A stretch of DNA of 64,000 nucleotides, taken from positions 62,001 through 126,000 of the forward strand of contig JAYFQX010000007.1 of the NCBI GenBank assembly GCA_034926635.1, in the 5' to 3' direction. The position numbers and the translations under genes were made by a program. This DNA is from Christensenella sp034926635 (GTDB lineage Bacteria > Bacillota > Clostridia > Christensenellales > Christensenellaceae). Position 1 is the stretch's first letter. Each line of letters opens with the position of its first letter. Positions 31,609 through 39,123 of this stretch are shown one piece after another. The notes under the pieces are model-generated. The model did not search any database. It saw only the letters and a list, made by a program, of their open reading frames with translations, and was not told the origin of the DNA.

Positions 31609-32646
31609 ATGGAAGAAGAATCCCGCATTATATCGGGTATGAAGATGAATGAAGATATTGCTGCGGACGCCACGCTGCGCCCGCAATCGCTTGAGGAATA
31701 TATTGGGCAGGATCGTATTAAAGAAAAAATGTCGATTTTTATCCAAGCGGCGAAAATGCGCGGGGAAGCGCTTGACCATGTGCTTTTATATGGACCGCCC
31801 GGTCTTGGTAAAACGACGCTCGCACATATCATTGCGCAGGAATTAAATGTGAATATTCGGATTACATCAGGTCCTGCCATCGAGCGCCCTGGTGACCTCG
31901 CTGCGCTTCTTACGAATCTTTCTGATAAAGATGTGTTATTTATCGATGAAATACATAGGTTGAATACGAGTGTGGAAGAGGTTCTATATCCCGCGATGGA
32001 AGATTATGCGCTGGATATTATCCTTGGAAAAGGACCTTCCGCGCGTTCTATGCGTATTGATTTGCCGCGGTTTACGCTTGTCGGCGCGACAACACGGGCA
32101 GGGATGCTTACGTCTCCGCTGCGTGATCGTTTTGGCGTGATCAACAGACTGCAAATGTATGATGCGCAGCAGTTAAAGACGATTGTCAAACGATCGGCAA
32201 AAATACTTGATATTCATGTTGATGAGGCAGGGGCGGAAGAAATTGCCCGGCGATCCCGCGGAACCCCGCGAATTGCAAACCGTCTTCTTCGCAGAGTACG
32301 TGATTTTGCGGATGTATGTGCGCAGGGAGTCATTACCAGGGAAGCGGCGGATGAGGGGTTAAAGCTACTTGAGGTAGACGCACTGGGACTGGATCATTCC
32401 GACAGGTTGGTATTGGACGCAATCCTTACTAAATTTAGCGGAGGACCGGTGGGGCTGGATACGCTTGCCGCCACAACAGGTGAGGAAGCAGGCACGATTG
32501 AAGACGTGATCGAGCCGTTTTTGTTGCAGCTTGGGTTTATTCAAAGGACACCGAGAGGGCGCGTAGCGACAGAACACGCATATCGGCATATGGGATGTCC
32601 AATGCCGAAAAAAGCTGAGAATAAGGGGCAAACACGGCTGTTCTAG
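31609..32646 (+). CDS. ruvB: Holliday junction branch-migration ATPase RuvB
   Basis: AAA+ motor of RuvAB. ATLRPQSLEEYIGQ at the start, Walker A GPPGLGKTTLA near residues 65-75, Walker B VLFIDEIHRL, sensor VGATTRAG and the C-terminal winged helix (GFIQRTPRGRVATEHAYRHM). 345 residues is normal. GGGAG lies upstream of the ATG. It is followed by queA after 15 bp. Confidence 0.97.
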   Translation: MEEESRIISGMKMNEDIAADATLRPQSLEEYIGQDRIKEKMSIFIQAAKMRGEALDHVLLYGPPGLGKTTLAHIIAQELNVNIRITSGPAIERPGDLAALLTNLSDKDVLFIDEIHRLNTSVEEVLYPAMEDYALDIILGKGPSARSMRIDLPRFTLVGATTRAGMLTSPLRDRFGVINRLQMYDAQQLKTIVKRSAKILDIHVDEAGAEEIARRSRGTPRIANRLLRRVRDFADVCAQGVITREAADEGLKLLEVDALGLDHSDRLVLDAILTKFSGGPVGLDTLAATTGEEAGTIEDVIEPFLLQLGFIQRTPRGRVATEHAYRHMGCPMPKKAENKGQTRLF

Positions 32647-32661
32647 CATGTGTAGTACACA

Positions 32662-33681
32662 ATGAAAACATCTGATTTTGATTATTTTTTACCGGAGGAG
32701 TTGATTGCACAAACCCCGATGGAGCCGCGCGACCACTCGCGTCTTTTGGTTTATGATAGAGATACGAAGGAAATACAGCACAAGCACTTTTATGATATCG
32801 GTGCATACCTGAAATCAGGAGATGTTTTGGTGCTGAACGAAACAAAAGTAATTCCCGCGCGGTTATATGGAAAAAAAAGGGGCAGTACTACTGATTTTGA
32901 ATTTTTGCTGCTGAAACGCTTGAATCTTGATACATGGGAAGTTATTATGCGACCGGGGAAACGCTTGAAGCCCGGCGGATATGTGGATTTTGGAAGCGAT
33001 TTATGCGCAAAGCTTCTTTGCAAAAAAGAAGACGGCGTCTGCGAAGTGCAGTTTGAATACGACGGCGTTTTCGAGGAGTTGCTGGATCAATACGGCAATA
33101 TGCCGCTACCGCCCTATATCACGCAAAGGTTGGAGAAGAAGGAGCGCTATCAAACAGTTTACGCCCGGGAAAACGGCAGTGCCGCCGCGCCGACGGCAGG
33201 TCTTCATTTCACTCCGGCACTTTTAAAGGGATTGGAACAAAAAGGCGTTATCATCGTAAAAATATTATTGCATGTAGGTCTGGGAACGTTTCGTCCAATG
33301 AAGGAAGAGACAGTGGAAGAACATATTATGCATTCCGAATACTATAGCGTCACCCGGGAAGCAGCCGATATGGTGAACGCTGCAAAGCGGGAAGATAGGC
33401 GCGTGATAGCGGTCGGGACGACCAGTGTAAGGACGCTTGAAAGCGCAGCGCAGGGCGGCGTGTTGCAGGCGGGAAGCGGCGATACAAGTATTTTTATTTA
33501 TCCGGGATACCATTTTCAGATGGTGGACGCGCTGGTGACAAATTTCCATCTTCCAAAATCGACTTTGATTATGTTGATCAGTGCTTTTTGCGGCAGGGAG
33601 GAAACGCTTGCGATGTATCGCGCTGCCGTAGAAGAGAAATATCGGTTTTTCAGTTTTGGCGATGCAATGCTGATTTTATAA
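32662..33681 (+). CDS. queA: tRNA preQ1(34) S-adenosylmethionine ribosyltransferase-isomerase QueA
   Basis: Transfers and isomerises the ribosyl group of SAM onto preQ1-tRNA to make epoxyqueuosine. DFDYFLPEELIAQTP, GDVLVLNETKVIPARLYG and AAPTAGLHFTPALL are signatures, and VTNFHLPKSTLIMLISAFCG is the C-terminal motif. 339 residues. No ribosome-binding site is obvious at ATG 32662. A strong terminator follows. Confidence 0.96.
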   Translation: MKTSDFDYFLPEELIAQTPMEPRDHSRLLVYDRDTKEIQHKHFYDIGAYLKSGDVLVLNETKVIPARLYGKKRGSTTDFEFLLLKRLNLDTWEVIMRPGKRLKPGGYVDFGSDLCAKLLCKKEDGVCEVQFEYDGVFEELLDQYGNMPLPPYITQRLEKKERYQTVYARENGSAAAPTAGLHFTPALLKGLEQKGVIIVKILLHVGLGTFRPMKEETVEEHIMHSEYYSVTREAADMVNAAKREDRRVIAVGTTSVRTLESAAQGGVLQAGSGDTSIFIYPGYHFQMVDALVTNFHLPKSTLIMLISAFCGREETLAMYRAAVEEKYRFFSFGDAMLIL

Positions 33682-33709
33682 GGCGGGGTATTGTATGACG
33701 TTATAATAT

Positions 33710-33741
33710 AAAAGGGAACCTGAAAAACAGGTTCCCTTTTT
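33710..33741. terminator. Bidirectional terminator after queA
   Basis: AAAAGGGAACCTG pairs with CAGGTTCCCTTTT over a five-base loop, followed by T. It also serves the minus-strand cysE transcript. Confidence 0.92.
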
Positions 33742-33829
33742 ATTCAATACCGATTATACACCCTCCGATATGCTTGATTAGATTTTACCCAACTTTTTGG
33801 GGTCAGTTCATTGGCGGGCGGTCATGACT

Positions 33830-34744
33830 TTATTTTGTAATTAAGGTAGGGGATGGGGTCGTGTTATAGACGGTGGTATCGGCATCCACAGAATGCGTCA
33901 GCCATACGTTACCGCCGATCACACAATTTTCGCCGATGACCGTATCGCCCCCTAAGATTGTAGCCCCTGAATAGATAATGACGTTATCTTTGATGTCTGG
34001 ATGACGTTTTACACCTTTCACAGGGTGACCGTTTTCATCCAATTCAAAACTACGTGCACCAAGAGTAACCCCCTGGTAAATTTTGACGTGCTTGCCGATC
34101 GTACAGGTTTCCCCAATGACTACGCCTGTTCCGTGGTCGATAAAGAAATATTCATCAATGGAAGCACCGGGGTGAATATCAATTCCGGTTTTGCTATGAG
34201 CCAGTTCCGTCATGATGCGGGGCAACAGTGGGATATCAATACGATAAAGAGAATGTGCAACACGATAAATACTCACTGCTTCAAATCCGGGATAGGATAG
34301 CAAAACTTCTTCTTGTGATCTCGCGGCTGGATCGCCATTATAGGCCGCAATAATATCTGTGTTTAACAAGCGTACGATTCCAGGGACTTCGTTCATAAAG
34401 TGGACTGTAATTTTTTTTGCTACCTCGCGGCATTTATCGCAATCTGTATGGCGGCGGTTTTCGAGCCGACACTGATTGACCAATACCTCGGCGATCATAC
34501 AATCAAGCAGTACGGCGGCTTCGCCAATACGCTTGGTGACAGTTTGTTCCAAATCTTGTTCTTTGGTAATACTGGTATCATAAATATTAGGATACATGGC
34601 GCTGCGTACAAGGTCGATAAATGCAGCAACTTTGCGTTTCATGCCAAAACCGCTGATAGTATCGTCAGTAATATTTGGTTTGTTGATATTCATAATATTC
34701 CGCGCAATTTGTGGAGCGGAGTTTTCTTTCCAGTCTTGCAGCAT
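33830..34744 (-). CDS. cysE: Serine O-acetyltransferase, long EpsC type
   Basis: First step of cysteine synthesis: acetyl-CoA plus serine gives O-acetylserine. It has an N-terminal helical region of about 170 residues, then the left-handed beta-helix with hexapeptide repeats: GASIDEYFFIDHGTGVVIGE, TCTIGKHVKIYQGVTLGA, KDNVIIYSGATILGGDTVIG. The catalytic histidines are in IDHGTG and GVKRHPD. At 304 residues it is the longer form; a cysteine cluster-like CRLENRRHTDCDKCREV near 110 is notable. Monocistronic. Confidence 0.9.
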   Translation of the reverse strand: MLQDWKENSAPQIARNIMNINKPNITDDTISGFGMKRKVAAFIDLVRSAMYPNIYDTSITKEQDLEQTVTKRIGEAAVLLDCMIAEVLVNQCRLENRRHTDCDKCREVAKKITVHFMNEVPGIVRLLNTDIIAAYNGDPAARSQEEVLLSYPGFEAVSIYRVAHSLYRIDIPLLPRIMTELAHSKTGIDIHPGASIDEYFFIDHGTGVVIGETCTIGKHVKIYQGVTLGARSFELDENGHPVKGVKRHPDIKDNVIIYSGATILGGDTVIGENCVIGGNVWLTHSVDADTTVYNTTPSPTLITK

Positions 34745-34832
34745 AATCCCACCTGTATTCGTTATTTTTTAAGGGCAAAAGATATCCAATATTATAGTGC
34801 ATGATGAAGGAAAAAGCAACGGTTCGCCTGCC

Positions 34833-36128
34833 TTATGGAAGCCGCAAACCTTCTTTAAAATTCATGGCGAGAGCACCATACATATTAAATAACACAGCAA
34901 ATGCGCCGAGAAACAAAATCCATTTGGCAGGTTTTTGTGTTTTGCATAAGAGCAAATAGCCGAGCACGTAAGGAAGCAGGTCTACGGTATAACGTGCGCC
35001 GAATTGCCACCCACCAAAGGTTTTATGTAAAAGCAATAACAACATGTTTGCAGCAAGCCCGGCAACAATGATTAATTTTTCCGCTGTCAGTCGTTTTTTT
35101 GCGATATCCTGTACCAAAAAAACAAACCAGACCACAAAAATAGGATTGGCAATATAAAACAGAAAACCATCGAACGCAGGGTAACTGAGGCTTCCGTCCG
35201 AAAGGATGGAGACGGGACGCAGGAAAATATTGGTGGCATTTCCCATGATATATTGGAAGCCGAATTGTCCGGCATCGGGATCTGAGAATTCCAGTAGGTA
35301 ATTATGCCCGAACTCCAGGGGGTTTCCAAAACGCACAGCATTATAATAAAGATAGCAGCAGCCGATCAGAATCGGAATAATCAGGTGTTTGAGCTGCAAA
35401 GCAACGGTATACAGTTTTTTTTGAAGAGGCGCTTCTTTTTGACTGCGGATGCAGATAAAGAGAAACGCCGCTGCAAGAAGACAAACGGAAAAGGGTCTGC
35501 ACCCCACCGCAAGAGCCAGTAATGCGAGACCCACGGTATTTTTTTTGCATAGGATACAATATACTGCGGCGAAACAAAAAAGCATATTGAGCGACTGTGC
35601 CTGGAACCATACGCCACCCGATGTGGACATCCAAAGCATGTTGCTTCCCATTACCAGGAATACAGCCCAAAATATAGAATAGCTGCGTCGCGTGCCAATT
35701 TTACGAAAGCATTGATATGCAAATGAAACGCTGAGAAGCGCGTAGAGCATAACCATGAAATTGTTTGGCGTATCGGCACCGGCAAAGAAAGTCAGGGGAA
35801 GCATAAGCAGGGAGGGCACAGGCGGAAAAGAGACATAATAATGCCCGTTATAAACCGCGAGTTCTAGCCAGCTATAGTCTTGGGCGAGATAAGTATGTCC
35901 GTCGCGCCAAGCAAGCGCCTGCAGAGTATAACTGTCCCAGGGATTGTGCGAAAACAGACTGCCACCCGTGAGATCATGAAAAAACAGGTAGCCCAGAAAT
36001 AATAAGGCTAATGACGCAATCAAAACCCAGTCTATTTTAAGAGTATGTTTCTTATAAACTTCCATGAAAGTAGGATAACATGATAAGTAAATTCGTTCAA
36101 GAAGCGGTTTTTGGCTATATATAAGCAA
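34833..36128 (-). CDS. Polytopic membrane protein, GT-C-like glycosyltransferase
   Basis: About 410-431 residues with ten or more hydrophobic segments. An acidic first loop (HNPWDSYTLQALAWRDGHTY and LAQDYSWLELA) follows the first membrane helix, as in GT-C enzymes that use lipid-linked sugars, where this loop carries the catalytic Asp/Glu. The substrate is unknown. The upstream start at 36128 is a TTG without ribosome-binding site; ATG at 36065 is an equally plausible start, giving 410 residues beginning MEVYKKHTLKIDW. It ends close to cysE but is separated from it by 88 bp. Confidence 0.65.
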   Translation of the reverse strand: MLIYSQKPLLERIYLSCYPTFMEVYKKHTLKIDWVLIASLALLFLGYLFFHDLTGGSLFSHNPWDSYTLQALAWRDGHTYLAQDYSWLELAVYNGHYYVSFPPVPSLLMLPLTFFAGADTPNNFMVMLYALLSVSFAYQCFRKIGTRRSYSIFWAVFLVMGSNMLWMSTSGGVWFQAQSLNMLFCFAAVYCILCKKNTVGLALLALAVGCRPFSVCLLAAAFLFICIRSQKEAPLQKKLYTVALQLKHLIIPILIGCCYLYYNAVRFGNPLEFGHNYLLEFSDPDAGQFGFQYIMGNATNIFLRPVSILSDGSLSYPAFDGFLFYIANPIFVVWFVFLVQDIAKKRLTAEKLIIVAGLAANMLLLLLHKTFGGWQFGARYTVDLLPYVLGYLLLCKTQKPAKWILFLGAFAVLFNMYGALAMNFKEGLRLP

Positions 36129-36143
36129 TTTAATCGGGAATGG

Positions 36144-36173
36144 CTGACATTTTTGTTAAATTTGTGTTATAAT
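36144..36173 (+). promoter_or_regulatory. Promoter of the CarD-like pair
   Basis: CTGACA (36144-36149), an 18-bp spacer and TATAAT (36168-36173) with TGT before it (extended -10). AACGTG (36183-36188) and CACGTT (36230-36235) in the leader can pair, followed by a T-run at 36235-36241, which could act as an attenuator. Confidence 0.6.
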
Positions 36174-36260
36174 GTAGGAAAACAACGTGTAGTTTGCTTT
36201 GCCAAGCGTAAATCCGGTTGGGGCATGCAGCACGTTTTTTTATATGAAACGGGAGACTAG

Positions 36261-36782
36261 GTGAAAAAAATGTATCAAGTAAATGATTCGGTATTATATG
36301 GCATACAGGGCGTATGTAAAATAGTGGAAATTGCGGAGAAGGCGTTTGCTTCTCAAAAGCGCCGGTATTATGTGCTTGAGCCTATTTACGACAATAATGC
36401 GACTATTTTTATTCCCGTGGATAATGAAGAATTGACAGAAAAAATGCGGAGGGTATTATCAAAAGAAGAAATTTATGCCGTTATTGACGGGATACCGGAG
36501 AAAAAAGAAAATTGGATAGAGAATGAGTCGGTGCGCAAAGAGCAGTACGGAAAAATTATCGCACAAGGGGATTGTGTAGAGCTTGTTAAACTGATCAAAG
36601 CGCTTTGCAGGTTTCAAAAAGAACTGCAGGAGGAAGGAAAGAAACTGCATGTTGCAGACGAACACTTTTTGAAAGATGCGGAAAAAATCTTGTATGACGA
36701 ATTTGCGCATGTACTTCATTTGGATAGAGACAACGTCCTGCCTTTTATTGAGAACCGGATTCGCGAATGCGAGGAGGAATAA
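36261..36782 (+). CDS. CarD-family transcriptional regulator, first copy
   Basis: 173 residues: an N-terminal CarD/TRCF Tudor-like RNA-polymerase-interaction domain (YQVNDSVLYGIQGVCKIVEI, YYVLEPIYDNNATIFIPVDN) and a C-terminal helical DNA-contact domain (LVKLIKALCRFQKEL, DAEKILYDEFAHVLHLD). Such proteins bind the beta subunit and stabilise open promoter complexes. The GTG start at 36261 has GGGAG 5 bp upstream; ATG 36270 is further away. The next gene is a paralogue, with its ribosome-binding site inside the end of this gene. Confidence 0.87.
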   Translation: MKKMYQVNDSVLYGIQGVCKIVEIAEKAFASQKRRYYVLEPIYDNNATIFIPVDNEELTEKMRRVLSKEEIYAVIDGIPEKKENWIENESVRKEQYGKIIAQGDCVELVKLIKALCRFQKELQEEGKKLHVADEHFLKDAEKILYDEFAHVLHLDRDNVLPFIENRIRECEEE

Positions 36783-36784
36783 AA

Positions 36785-37255
36785 ATGTATGAAAAGGGCG
36801 ATTGCGTAATTTGTCCGAATGGAATGATGGCAACGATTACGGAAACGATATGCGGTGATTCCGGAAAAGAAAAAGAATATGTTCTGCAGTCGGGAAATAT
36901 TACATGGCGCGTCTTTGCGGGAGAGCAGGGAATAATCCGTAAGGTTGTCTCAAAAGACGAAATGTTGGAAATATTGAGCCGGATTCCATACATCCGGACG
37001 ATACAGGCACCGAATAATAAAATACGTGCAGAGTTTTATGAAGAGGCGATGGAAGCGTATGATGAAGTGGAATGGATCAAAGTAATCAAAACTGTCTATA
37101 TCCGGGGCAGGGAGCAAAAACTGGCGCCCGGTGAAGAAGCATATGCACAAAAGGCAAAAAAGTTTTTTTATAGAGAAGTTTCTATATTGCTCGATATCCC
37201 GGAAAACGAAGTAGAAGCGTATATTACGCGCGCGATAGAAGAAGGCTTATGGTAA
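36785..37255 (+). CDS. Divergent CarD-like protein, second copy
   Basis: 156 residues from ATG 36785, which follows GAGGAGG. The same layout as the first copy: YEKGDCVICPNGMMATITET aligns with YQVNDSVLYGIQGVCKIVEI, and the C-terminal half (VEWIKVIKTVYIRGREQKL, YAQKAKKFFYREVSILLDIP) matches the helical domain. The Tudor-like part is much less typical, so polymerase binding may have changed. It starts 2 bp after the first copy and ends at a terminator. Confidence 0.72.
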   Translation: MYEKGDCVICPNGMMATITETICGDSGKEKEYVLQSGNITWRVFAGEQGIIRKVVSKDEMLEILSRIPYIRTIQAPNNKIRAEFYEEAMEAYDEVEWIKVIKTVYIRGREQKLAPGEEAYAQKAKKFFYREVSILLDIPENEVEAYITRAIEEGLW

Positions 37256-37256
37256 T

Positions 37257-37292
37257 AAAAAATGCAGGCAATGTTGTTTTGCCTGCATTTTT
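37257..37292. terminator. Bidirectional terminator
   Basis: AATGCAGGC pairs with GCCTGCATT, flanked by A- and T-runs. It lies between the CarD pair (plus) and ferredoxin gene (minus). Confidence 0.9.
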
Positions 37293-37299
37293 GTAGAAA

Positions 37300-37488
37300 C
37301 TAATCTTCTATTTCAATTACTTGCACCGGACAATTTTCCGCGGCCTGTGCCGCATCATCTGAATCTTCTGCGGATGGTTGAGAATATACCTCTGCAAGAC
37401 CGTCATCCGCCATGCGAAAAACGTTTGGACACAACTCGGCGCATAGCCCGCAGCCAATGCAGCCTTCACGATCAATCGATACTTTCAT
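37300..37488 (-). CDS. Single-cluster [4Fe-4S] ferredoxin
   Basis: 62 residues from the ATG at 37488, which has GGAGGAG upstream on the minus strand. VDREG-type start, then CIGCGLCAELCP near residues 9-20 and a distal CP in ENCPVQVIEIED, enough for one [4Fe-4S] cluster. The 3' half is acidic. An open frame extends to 37587, but that part overlaps the cupin gene and lacks ferredoxin similarity. The start overlaps the cupin stop by 17 bp, so the two are coupled. Confidence 0.9.
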   Translation of the reverse strand: MKVSIDREGCIGCGLCAELCPNVFRMADDGLAEVYSQPSAEDSDDAAQAAENCPVQVIEIED

Positions 37489-37855
37489 TTTTTTTCTCCT
37501 CCGGGAATATAACGATGAGCAGCATTTTAAACGGTGATTCCGCAAATACTGCATGAGGTTTTTTTGCCGGCATAATAATGGTTTCACCAGCAGTTACAGT
37601 GTATTCTTTTCCGTCGATTGTAATCCTGCCCTGACCTTCCAATGCAAGAATCATCGCATCGCCACCAGATTCATGCGTGCTGATTTCTTCTCCGCGGTCA
37701 AAAGCAAACAGAGTGAGGCTGTGGTGATTGTCTTGTGCCAGTGTTTTACTGACGATTTGACCCGGCTGAAACGCTACTTCACCGGCCAGAGGTACAGGCT
37801 TTTCGTGAGGAATATTTCTGATCAGTTTTTCCATGGAAAACTTCCTTTCCGACAT
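37472..37855 (-). CDS. Cupin-domain protein
   Basis: 127-residue single-domain cupin. Metal-site pattern: HESGGDAMILALEGQGRITI (His and Glu of motif 1) and GETIIMPAKKPHAVFA (motif 2 His). The role is not predictable; small cupins like this are often metal-binding or sensor proteins. AAGGAAG precedes the start on the minus strand. It is co-transcribed with the downstream ferredoxin. Confidence 0.85.
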   Translation of the reverse strand: MSERKFSMEKLIRNIPHEKPVPLAGEVAFQPGQIVSKTLAQDNHHSLTLFAFDRGEEISTHESGGDAMILALEGQGRITIDGKEYTVTAGETIIMPAKKPHAVFAESPFKMLLIVIFPEEKKNESID

Positions 37856-37988
37856 TTTATTTGCATGATCAAGTTTCTATATATTTAAACCAAAAAACAC
37901 TGGCGTAAAAGTCGAAAATTTTAAGATCTATGTATTTGAGATCTATATAATTAAAGACATTTTTAATGGAGTCTCGATGGCTGAAATA

Positions 37989-38022
37989 TAAAAAAATCCC
38001 GCTTTAAAAGAAATAAAGCGGG
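37989..38022 (-). terminator. Terminator of the DtxR/MntR-family gene
   Basis: On the minus strand CCCGCTTTA pairs with TAAAGCGGG and is followed by ATTTTTTT. The 130 bp between it and the cupin start hold two AGATCTAT direct repeats, about 20 bp apart, and no gene. Confidence 0.85.
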
Positions 38023-38043
38023 AGAAAACGCAGATATATTTTT

Positions 38044-38412
38044 TTATTTTCGAGCCTTTGCATGCGCACAAATAGCCTCAAAACTTTCTTCGCTTAGAAT
38101 ATGCTCCATTTTACAGGCATCGGCATAAGCGGTTTTTTCGGAAACTCCTAAGCGGATCAGGAATTGTGCCAGCATATTATGACGTTCATATACCTTATCT
38201 GCAATCGTCAGGCCTTTTTCTGTAAGCGTAATCGCGCTGTTTTGGTCCATCAGAATATAACCGTTTTCGCGCAACAGCTTCATAGCACGGCTGACGCTGG
38301 GTTTGGTTACCCCAAGTTCCACGGCAATATCAATAGAATGAACAGCGCCTTTTCGTTTTTGAAGCATTAAGATGCGTTCGAGATAATCTTCTATAGATTC
38401 ACTAATTTGCAT
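38044..38412 (-). CDS. DtxR/MntR-family metal-dependent regulator
   Basis: 122 residues: winged helix-turn-helix (SIEDYLERILMLQKRKGAVH, SIDIAVELGVTKPSVSRAMK) plus the metal-binding/dimerisation helices (MLAQFLIRLGVSEKTAYADA, CKMEHILSEESFEAI with the Cys-x-x-Glu-His metal ligands). No SH3-like third domain, so it is MntR-sized. It is divergent from feoAAB, and 18-bp boxes occur in both promoter regions, so it probably senses Fe2+ or Mn2+ and represses iron uptake. Confidence 0.9.
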   Translation of the reverse strand: MQISESIEDYLERILMLQKRKGAVHSIDIAVELGVTKPSVSRAMKLLRENGYILMDQNSAITLTEKGLTIADKVYERHNMLAQFLIRLGVSEKTAYADACKMEHILSEESFEAICAHAKARK

Positions 38413-38440
38413 TACTTTTCTCCATTATATCTTTTGTTCA

Positions 38441-38458
38441 TGTTAACATCTTCTAACT
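38441..38458. promoter_or_regulatory. Metal-regulator box upstream of the regulator gene
   Basis: On the minus strand it reads AGTTAGAAGATGTTAACA, an imperfect match to the boxes before feoA and feoB. It suggests autoregulation. Confidence 0.5.
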
Positions 38459-38483
38459 TTTTTTGCAAGGACAGAAAAAACGG

Positions 38484-38512
38484 TTGACATAACGAGTTAG
38501 CTGAGGTAAACT
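38484..38512 (+). promoter_or_regulatory. feoA promoter with embedded box 1
   Basis: TTGACA (38484-38489), a 17-bp spacer and TAAACT (38507-38512). AGTTAGCTGAGGTAAACT (38495-38512) fills the spacer and -10, so repressor binding would block polymerase. Confidence 0.7.
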
Positions 38513-38519
38513 AATATTG

Positions 38520-38535
38520 GTTAGAGTGATCTAAC
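38520..38535. promoter_or_regulatory. Metal-regulator box 2
   Basis: GTTAGA-GTGA-TCTAAC, a perfect 6-bp inverted repeat just downstream of the feoA promoter. Confidence 0.65.
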
Positions 38536-38552
38536 TTATATTTTTGACGGCT

Positions 38553-38570
38553 AGTTAGCTTTACGTAACT
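38553..38570. promoter_or_regulatory. Metal-regulator box 3
   Basis: AGTTAGCTTTACGTAACT, sharing AGTTAGCT with boxes 1 and 4, about 25 bp before the feoA start. Confidence 0.65.
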
Positions 38571-38594
38571 GAAAACGGAGAGAGGGGGAAGAAC

Positions 38595-38807
38595 ATGATG
38601 CCGCTTTTGATGGCAAACCACGGAGAAAAAAATATGATCAAAAAAATAACAGGGAAAGATGAAGTGCGCCAGCACATGGCAGAGCTTGGATTTGTGGTTG
38701 GTGAAACAGTGACGGTGATATCGCAGGTGGGGGGAAATATGATTGTGGGGATCAAGGGAAGTCGCATAGCGATCGACCGTGGAATGGCTGGAAGGATTAT
38801 GGTATAA
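38595..38807 (+). CDS. feoA: FeoA-family protein, first copy
   Basis: 70-residue SH3-like protein that assists the FeoB iron transporter. IKKITGKDEVRQHMAELGFV followed by VGETVTVISQVGGNMIVGIK, then SRIAIDRGMAGRIMV, is the family core. GAGGGGGAAG precedes ATG 38595; an ATG at 38598 is equally possible. A second feoA follows 18 bp later. Confidence 0.92.
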   Translation: MMPLLMANHGEKNMIKKITGKDEVRQHMAELGFVVGETVTVISQVGGNMIVGIKGSRIAIDRGMAGRIMV

Positions 38808-38825
38808 AAAGGAGGAGAAGGGAAT

Positions 38826-39047
38826 ATGAGGACATTGCGGGATATCGCAATTGGAAAAAGCGCAGTTGTAAAAAAACTGCATGGAGAAGGCGCGCTTAAG
38901 CGCCGTATTATGGATATGGGAATTACGAAGGGGACTACGGTATATGTAAGAAAGGTGGCTCCGCTGGGTGATCCGCTGGAAGTGACGGTACGGGGTTATG
39001 AGCTTTCGGTACGCAAAGGAGACGCGCAGGAAATCGAAGTCGAATAA
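38826..39047 (+). CDS. feoA: FeoA-family protein, second copy
   Basis: 73 residues: LRDIAIGKSAVVKKLHGEGA, LKRRIMDMGITKGTTVYVRK and GDPLEVTVRGYELSVRKGDA are canonical FeoA. AGGAGAAGGG lies before the ATG. It is closer to the textbook FeoA than the first copy. The 76-bp gap to feoB contains box 4, so feoB may also be started separately. Confidence 0.94.
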   Translation: MRTLRDIAIGKSAVVKKLHGEGALKRRIMDMGITKGTTVYVRKVAPLGDPLEVTVRGYELSVRKGDAQEIEVE

Positions 39048-39088
39048 AGCATAGAATGGCGCTGTGTGCGCCGATATTTTTGAAATTG

Positions 39089-39106
39089 AGTTAGCTTAAG
39101 CTAATA
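39089..39106. promoter_or_regulatory. Metal-regulator box 4, before feoB
   Basis: AGTTAGCTTAAGCTAATA; the core TTAGCTTAAGCTAA (39091-39104) is a perfect palindrome. It sits 18 bp before the feoB ATG. Confidence 0.7.
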
Positions 39107-39123
39107 TACGAAAGGAGAAAGGA

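Noticed and set aside
36183..36241. Riboswitch in front of the CarD pair
   Set aside because: Only one short pairing is visible and no known aptamer motif; mentioned as a possible attenuator only.
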